33,545 nucleotides of DNA, from assembly GCA_022819905.1 (NCBI GenBank), contig JAJEGJ010000070.1:1-33545 (forward strand). Direction: 5' to 3'. A model generated the notes under the pieces. The model worked only from the letters and a program-made list of their open reading frames with translations, made no database searches and was not told the origin of the DNA. Both the position numbers and the translations under genes were made by a program. Below are positions 22,072 through 31,000 of this stretch, piece after piece (the stretch's first letter is position 1; each line of letters opens with the position of its first letter). This DNA comes from Alphaproteobacteria bacterium (GTDB lineage: Bacteria; Pseudomonadota; Alphaproteobacteria; TMED109).

Positions 22072-25000
22072 ATGAGGGTTCCCGCATGGCTGCGCGGTTC
22101 GCGCCGTCCGTCCTCCCCGCCTGAGTCTTCCCGTTCCGCCTCCGCCGGACGGCGCCTTGCCGCTTCCGGCAATTCCCAACCCTCCTTCCGCCACTATGCC
22201 CGCCTCATCGCGGGCGCGCACCACTTCTCCCGCTGGCCGCGTCCCGTTCTCGCCGCCGCGCTGCTCGCCCTGCCGCTGCTCGCCGGGCTGGCGCCCGGGG
22301 CGCAGGCGCAGACCACCCCGTCGCTCACCATCACCCCTGATGAGGTGGAGGCCAGCGCGTTCGCCGGCAGCAACACGGTCACCCTCACCCTGACGCCGGT
22401 CAACCGGACGTTCCTGGGTGCGGGCGCGGGCAACAATGTCGGCGGCAACTTCGGTACCAGCATCACGACTCTCTTTCACGCGGACGATTTTCCGTCAACC
22501 GCCAACACCTTTCCCGGAACGGCTCTCCGGTTCAGTTCAACCGGCTTGGGAAACATCACCCTGACCGGCGCGCCGACGGGGCTGACCATCACCGCCGGCC
22601 GCCTTCTCGCCCGGCAAACCAATCACCGCAATGCCGAGATCACGCTGTCCTACAGCGGCGCGGCGATCACGAGCGACACCGTGGTGACGGTGGCTGTCGA
22701 CGCTTTTCTCATACGAAAATCCGACGGCTCTGGCGACCACGGCCCCGCCCTCTCCGCCACCTTCACGCTGAAGGCCGCCACCGCGTCCACCGAGCCCGAG
22801 ATCACGATTGCGGCGGGGACGTCGCCGGTAACGGAGGGGACGGCTGCGACGTACACGCTGACGGCGAGCCCGGCGCCGACGTCGAACCTTGACGTGGAGG
22901 TGACGGTTGCGGACGCGCCGAACGCGGACTTCGTGACCGCCGCCAACCAGGGCACGAAGACGGTCAGGATCCCGTCCGGCTCGACCACGGCCACGGTCAC
23001 GGTCCCGACCGACAACGGCACCCCCCAGACGCCGGAGACGACCGACGAGCCGAACGGCCCGGTGAAGGTGACGGTGGAGACGGGCACGGGCTACACGGTG
23101 GGGACGGCGGACGAGGCCTCGGTGACGGTCAACGACAACGACGCGACGACGGTGACGCTGACGGGGGTGCGCACGGCGACGGTGGAGAGGCCCGGGAACA
23201 TCGGCAACCAGGCGGGCCGGTTCAGCATCAACCTGAACCGGGCGCTGCGGGCGGGCGAGGTCCTGGTGATTCCGTTCCAGTTCTCGGGCGGGACGCTGGG
23301 CACGGACTTCCGGCTGCAGCGGCTGAACGCCGTGACCGGGGTGGCGTACAACGCGAACACGGGGGTGGTGACCTTCACCGGCTCGGCCGGGGGTTCGAAC
23401 ACCAACCAGCATTTCTGGTTCATCGCCGAGAACGATGCGGACCGGGCGGACGAGAGCATCGGGATCACGGTGCCGGGGTCCTCGGAGAGCGGCACGCCGC
23501 GGATGACGGCGACGGGCCTGGGCGGCGGGGCTTCGGGCAGCGGCTCGGTGACGATCACGGTGAACGACGACGATCCCGCGCCGACGCTGTCGATAGTCCC
23601 GAATAAGGTGACGGTGCTCGAGGGCGGCGCGGCGAGGACATACACCGTCGCGCTGGCCAACGACCCGCGCGCTGACGTGACGGTGACAGCCGCGACCAGA
23701 GGCGGCGGTGCGGCAGCCGTGCAGCTGCGCACCGACGGCGCCTGGGCGTCGTCGGCGACGCTGAGCTTCACCGGCGGCGGCAGCGGCAACTGGGGCACCG
23801 CGCAGACGGTGGAGGTGCGCGGCACGCCGAACGACGGCAACACCGACCCCGAGACGGTGACGGTTTCGAACACGGTGACGGTGCCGACGAACAGCTTCAA
23901 CCGCTATCACGGCGCCAGGGCAGACGTGACGGTCAGCGTGGCGGATGCCCAGGGCACGCAGGCGTTGGTGGGGTTCTCGGAGACAGCCGTATCGATAAAC
24001 GAGGGCGACGGCGACCTGGTGTTAACCGTGACCAAGACCGGCAACCCCGCGGCAGCGGTCGCCTACGCCACCGCAGACGTTACGGCGAGCGGCGGCAGCG
24101 ACTACACCGCGACCTCGGGCACGCTGACCTGGGCGGCGGGCGACTCCGCGAGCCAGACGATCACGGTGCCGATCCTGGACGATTCCTTGCACGAAACCTC
24201 CGAGGCCTTCCGGGTGAGTCTGTCGTCGGTGGCGGGCACGCCCACCGTGATCGTCGATTCAGGTCACACCGCTACCATCCTTGACAACGACGCGGCGCCG
24301 ACGGCGGTGACGCTGTCGCTCAACCCGACGTCGGTGTCGGAGGGCGCCGGCGCGACCACGGTGACGGTGACCGCGACGGTGGGAGGGACGACGCGCTGGC
24401 GGGACGCGCGGACGGTGCGCGTCAGCGTGGCGGGCAGCGGCGGCACCAGCGTCGTCGGGCACACCGCGGTGGCGGATTTCGACCTGGTGATCCCGGGCGG
24501 CGACGCCACGGCGACGGAGACCTTCGAGCTGACGCCGACGGACGACGGCACGGAGACCAACGACGAGACGATCACGGTCTCGGGCACGCTCACGGACGTC
24601 ACGGTGGCGAGCGCGGACCTGACGATCGAGGACGACGACGGGGTCGTGGTGGTGCCTACGGTGGCGCTCACGGTGTCGGGCGGCGGTTCGGTGACGGAGG
24701 GGGGGACCCTGACGATCACGGCGACGCGGAGCGAGGCGAACGCGTCGGGGGCGGCGCTCGTCATCCCGATCCGGGTCAAGACGGGGGACACGACGGCGCA
24801 GGGCGCGGATTATTCGTTCCCGGCGTCGATCTCGATCGCGGACGGTGAGGCGACGGGGACGGCGACGTTCACGGCGTCCCAGGACACCGGCGACGAGCCG
24901 CCGGAGACGGTGACGGTGGAGCTCGGCGCGGTGCCGTCGGGGACGGTGGCGGGCTCGCCCCGCGAGGTGGCGATCACCATCGCCGACGACGACGCGACGG

Positions 25001-28000
25001 AGGTGACCCTGGCCGGGGCGGGCGGCGACGTCACCGAGGGCAGGACGAAGGAGATCACGATCACGCTGGGGCGCGGGCTGGTGAGCGGCGAGACACTGCC
25101 GGTGCCGCTGGTCTTCGGCTCCGCGGCGGGCGACGCGACCCGGGGGACGGACTACACCCTGGCCTGCCCGGACACGCTGCCGACGGGGGTGACGTGTACG
25201 AACCTGAACAGCGGCGCCAATCCCCGGGTGACCTTCACGGGCCCGTCGAACGGCATGACGGCGGCATCGGTGACGCTGACGCTGACGGCGACGCCGGACA
25301 GCACCGTCGAGACCGGGGGCGAGACGGTGGACATCGACCTCGGGACGCTGAACGCGAGCTCGGGCACGGGGCTCGGCGGCGGGGCGTCGGGGACGGACAA
25401 TCTGGCCGACTTCGACATCGTGGACCCGGCGACCGCGGACGGGGTGACGGTGTCGGAGAGCACCCTTGCGCTGACCGAGGGCCATGCGACGGACGGCACG
25501 AAGACCTACACGGTGCGTCTCGCCACGGACCCGGGCGCCGGGGCGACGGTGACGGTGACGGCGATGTCCGGAGACACCACCTCGGCCACGGTGTCGCCGG
25601 GGAGCTACAGCTTCACCGGCGGCGGTTCCGGGACCTGGGGCACGGCGCGGACCTTCACGGTGACGGCGGTCGAGGACGGCGACACGGCGGGCGAGACCTT
25701 CAACGTCACGCACACGGCGACGGCGTCGCCCACGAGCAACGACTACCACCAGATCTCCGTCGACCCGGTGGCGGTGACGGTGACCGACGCGGGCTCGGGC
25801 GTGATCGTCGACCCGCAGACCCTCGACGTGCGCGAGAACGGCGGCACGGCGACCTACTCGATCCGGCTCCTGAGCGCGCCGGGCGGCCCGGTGACGATCA
25901 CGCCGGACTCCAGCGACGACAGCCACGCGACGGTCTCGGGCGCGCTCACCTTCAACAACGGCAACTGGGCGACGGCGCAGGACGTGACGGTGACGGCGGC
26001 GGGCGCGGCGACGGACACGGCGACGATTACCAACCCGATCACGACGGGCACGACGGCCTACCCGACGACGACGAGCGTGGACGACGTCGAGGTCACGCTG
26101 ACGGCGGATGCGCGCCCGGTGGTCTCGATCGCCGCCGGCGATCCGGTGACCGAGGGCACGGACGCGGAGTTCACGGTGACGGTCGACCCCGCGCCGGCGT
26201 CGGGGCAGAGCCTGACGGTGCGCCTGCTGGTGATCGACGGAGGCGGGGACCGCGTGGACGCCGCCGACATAGGCCCCAAGACGGTGACCGTCGACGACAG
26301 CGGCAGCGCGGTCCATTCGGTGCCGACGCAGGGGGACGGGAACGACACGCGGAACGGCGCGGTGGCCGCGGCGGTCGTCCCGCCCGACGATGCACCCTAC
26401 CGCCGGGCAAACGGGGATTACGTTTCCGTCGTCATCCTCGACGACGATCCGACCTCGGTGACGCTGGCGCGGTCGGGCACGGGCGCGATCCTGGAGGAGG
26501 GCGGCACGGCGACGGTCACGGTGACGCTCGGGCGGCGGATGTTCTCGGGCGAGAGCGTCACGGTGCCGCTGACGGTGACCGGCGCCGGCATCGGCGCGGG
26601 CGACTACACGCTGACGCTGGCGCCGGGCTCGAATCTCAATACGGGGGTCGCCCTCGACACGACGGACCCGCACAGCGCGGCCCAGCCCGCGGTGACCTTC
26701 ACCGGCCACGGCGTGAACACGGTGCAGGTGGCGACGCTGACCCTGACGGCGGTCGGGGACGAGGCCGACGAGGGGACCTCGGAGACCCTGACGGTGGGGT
26801 TCGGCGCGGATGCGCGGGCGGTCATGAGCAACCTCGACCGCGCCTCGGGCACGGGCACGGGGGGCACCACGCCCACGGGCACGGCGGTGGTGGAGATCGC
26901 CGACAACGACGATCCGGCGGTGGCCGACGGGGTGACGGTGTCGGAGACCAGCCTTGCGCTGACCGAGGGGCACGCGACGGACGGCACGAAGACCTACACG
27001 GTGCGTCTCGCCACCGACCCGGGGTCCGGGGTGACGGTGACGGTGACGCCGACTTCCGGAGACACCACCTCGGCCACGGTGTCGCCGGCGAGCTACAGCT
27101 TCACCGGCGGCGGCTCCGGGACCTGGGGCACGGCGCAGACCTTCACGGTGACGGCGCTGGAGGACGGCGACACGGCGAACGAGGCCTTCAACATCACGCA
27201 TGCGGCGGTGGCCCCGTCCGGCAATGCCTACAACGCAATCAGCATTCCCGCGGTGGCGGTGACGGTGACCGACGCGGGTTCGGGGGTGATCGTCGACCCG
27301 CAGACCCTCGACGTGCGCGAGAACGGCGGCACGGCGACCTATTCGATCCGGCTTCTGAGCGCGCCGGGCGGCCCGGTGACGATCACGCCGAGGTCGGGCG
27401 ACACGAGCCATGCGACGGTCTCGGGGGCCATCAGCTTCACCGACTCCGACTGGCAGACCCCGAAGGACGTGACGGTGACGGCGGCGGGCGCGGCGACGGA
27501 CGAGGCGACGATTACCAACCCGATCACGACGGGCACGACGGCCTACCCGACGACGACGAGCGTGGACGACGTCGAGGTCACGCTGACGTCGGATGCGCGC
27601 AGTCTCCTGACCTTGAGCCTGTCGTCGACGGGCGGGGCCGAGGGGAGCACGGGCTACACCGACATCGACGTGACGGTGACGCGGCCGACGCCGGTGGGCG
27701 GCCCCGCGGACGTCTTCTACGAGCTCTGCTTCTCCGGCACCGCGACCCGCGACGAGAACGGCACGAAGACCGCGGCCGAGGACTACCAGGTGCTCAACTA
27801 CAGCTCCGGCAACGCGGTGCAGACCGCGTGGGGTACCGGCGCCAGGTCCGGATGCGTCGGAAACAACAACGTGGGACTGCCCACCGACGCTCCCAGCCAG
27901 ACGTGGAAGATCCGCGTGTTCGGCGACGCGGCGACCGAGCCCGACGAGACGGTGGTGGTGACGCTGCGCGCGGGCGCGACCAATCCCCTGCCGGACGGCT

Positions 28001-31000
28001 GGGGGATTTCCGGGGCGGGCAACCCGGCGACCTACACCATCGACGACGCGGGCACAGGTCCCGAGGTCTCGATCGGCCTGCCGTCGGTCGAGGGCGTGTC
28101 GCGGCGCAGCGGCGACAACGCGCTGCCCTACGAGGAGTCGGCGGAGACGGTGACGTTCAACGTGAGCGCGGACCCGGCGCCGGCCTCGGACCTCGAGGTG
28201 TGCCTGGCGGTGACGGAGACCGGCGGCGACCGGATCGCGTCGTCGGCGAAGGGGACGGGGCTGACGGTGACGATCCCGGCCGGCACGCTGAGCGTGGAGT
28301 ACGACATCGCCTGGACCGACACCGCGGCGGACGACCGCGACAGCGTGGTGACGCTGACGGCGCTGGCGCCGTCGCACAGCGCCTGCTCCGAGACCGGCTA
28401 CACGGTGTCGGCGACCGAGGATTCCGACCTGGCGGTGATCGTGGACGACGAGCAGACGGAGGTGACGCTGGCGGCGACGGACGCGGCGATGACCGAGGCG
28501 GACGCGGCGGACACGGCCGAGGTCACGGTGACGCTGGGGCGGCGCCTGTATGCCGGCGAGGTGGTGGTGGCGCAGGTCGACCTCTCGACTTCGACCGGGG
28601 CGCGGCTGCCGGACCATGCGACGCCGGACTTCGCGGTGAGCGCGGCGGGCTCGGGCGTGGCGCTGGCGGGGGCGAGCACGGTCGCCCCGCAGGTGACCTT
28701 CACCGGGCACGACACGAACACGGTGCGGACGGCCACGCTGACCTTCACGCCGGTGGCGGGCCGGGCCGACGCGGACACGACGGACGAGACGGTGACGGCG
28801 GCGCTGGCGACGAACGCCGTGCTGGGCGGCCTCTCCGGCACCAATGTGGGCGGCGGGGTGACGCGGGCGTCGGGCTGGAGCGCGGACCTCACCATCGAGG
28901 ACCGGCCCCAGGTGACGCTCACGGTGTCGGGGGGCGGCAGCGTGACCGAGGGCGGGAGTCTCACGGTCACGGCGACGCGCAGCCAGGCGAACCCGGACAC
29001 CTCGACGCTGTTCATCCCGATCCGGATCAAGACGGCGGACACCACGGCGCAGCCGGGGGACTACGCGTTCCCGCACACCACCATCGGCATCGCGTCGGGC
29101 GCGACGTCGGGCACGCGGACCTTCACGGCGATCGACGACAGCGCCGACGAGCCGGCGGAGACGGTCGTGATCGAGCTCGGCACGCTGCCCGCGGGCACGG
29201 TGGTGGGCGCGGCCGGCGAGGTGGAGATCACGATCGGGGACGGCGACGCGACCACGGTGGTCCTGGCCGGCCCGGACGGCAACGTGACCGAGGGCGACAC
29301 CAAGGAGTTCACGGTGACGCTGGGCCGCGGCCTGGTGGACGGCGAGGCGCTGGCGGTGCCGCTCGCCTTCGCCGGCACGGCGACCAGGGGCACGGACTAC
29401 ACCACGGCGTGTCCGGGCACGCCGCCGACCGGCGTCGTCTGCACCGACCTCAACAATGTCGGCGGCGGCAACAACCCCCGGGTGACCTTCACCGGCCCGG
29501 CGAGCGGCATGGCGGCGACGTCGGTGACGCTGACCCTGACGGCGGCGACGGACAGCATCTCCGAGAACGGCGGCGAGAGCGTGGAGATCGATCTCGGCAC
29601 GCTCGACGCGAACTCCGGCACCGGCTTGGGCGGCGGCGCGTCGGGGACCGACAGCCTGGATGATTTCGACATCGTGGACGCGGTGATCCCGACCGTGGCG
29701 CTGACGGTGTCGGGGGGCGGCAGCGTGACCGAGGGCCAGACCCTGACGCTCACGGCGACGCGGAGCGCGGCCAACGCGTCCGGCGCGGCGCTCGCGATCC
29801 CGATCCGGGTGAAGACGGCGGACACCACGGCGCAGTCCGCGGACTACTCGTTCCCCACGTCGATCAGCATCGCCAACAACGCCACGACCGGCACGGCGAC
29901 GTTCACGGCGAACCAGGACACGGGCGACGAGCCGGCGGAGACGGTGACGGTGGAGCTGCATTCGCTGCCGTCGGGGACGGCGGCGGGCTCGCCCGGCGAG
30001 GCGGCGATTACCATCGCCGACGACGACGCGACCGCGGTGACGCTGGCGGGACCGCCGGGCGACGTCACCGAGGGCGACACGAAGGAGATCACGGTGACGC
30101 TGGGCCGCGGCCTGGTGGACGGGGAGATCCTCCCGGTGCCGCTCGCCTTCGCGGGTGCTGCCACAAGGGGCACGGACTACACGACGGCGTGCCCGGGCAC
30201 GCTGCCGACGGGCGTCGCCTGCGACAACCTGAACAGCGGCGTCAACCCCCGGGTGACCTTCACCGGCCCGGCGAACGGCATGACGGCGACGTCGGTGACG
30301 CTGACGCTGACGGCGGCGACGGACAGCGCGACGGAGGCCGGGGGCGAGAGCGTGGAGATCGGCCTCGGCACGCTGAACGCGAACTCGGGCACGGGCCTCG
30401 GCGGCGGGGCTTCCGCGACGGACAGCCTCGCCGACTTCCGGATCCTCGACCCGGTGCTGACGCTGCTCTCGCTGGACGTGTCTTCGTCGGGCGGGGCCGA
30501 GGGCGATGCCGGCCACACCGACATCGACGTGACGGTGTCGAAGCCGGCGGGCAGCGCGGACGCCTTCTACGAGCTCTGCTTCTCGGGCTCGGCGACCCGC
30601 GACGAGGACGGCGCGAAGACCGCGGCCGAGGACTACCAGGTGCTCAGCCGCAGCGCCGGCAATCCGGTGCAGACCGGCTGGGGCGGCGGCGCCCGGGCCG
30701 GCTGCGCGGGGCTCGGCGGCTCCGTCCCCATGACCTCCGACCGCCACACCTGGAAGCTCCGGGTGTTCGGCGACACGGCGCCCGAGCCCTCCGAGACGGT
30801 GGTGGTGACGCTGCGCCAGAGCGCGGCGAACCCGCTGCCGCAGGGCTGGGGGATCGACGGGGCGGACAACCCGTTCACCTACACGATCGCCGACGACGAG
30901 CAGGCGCCGCCCTGCAGCAACTGCGTGTGGGTCACGGGCGGCCCGGACATCGAGGAAGGCGGGGTGGCCGAGTTCACGGTGCGCGCGAATCCGGTGCCGG

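Noticed and set aside
25194-29663. Plus-strand open frame of about 1,490 codons in another frame
   Set aside because: It is a shadow frame of the giant gene; the translation is Gly/Asp/Arg/His-rich without protein features, while the true frame shows continuous Calx-type motifs.
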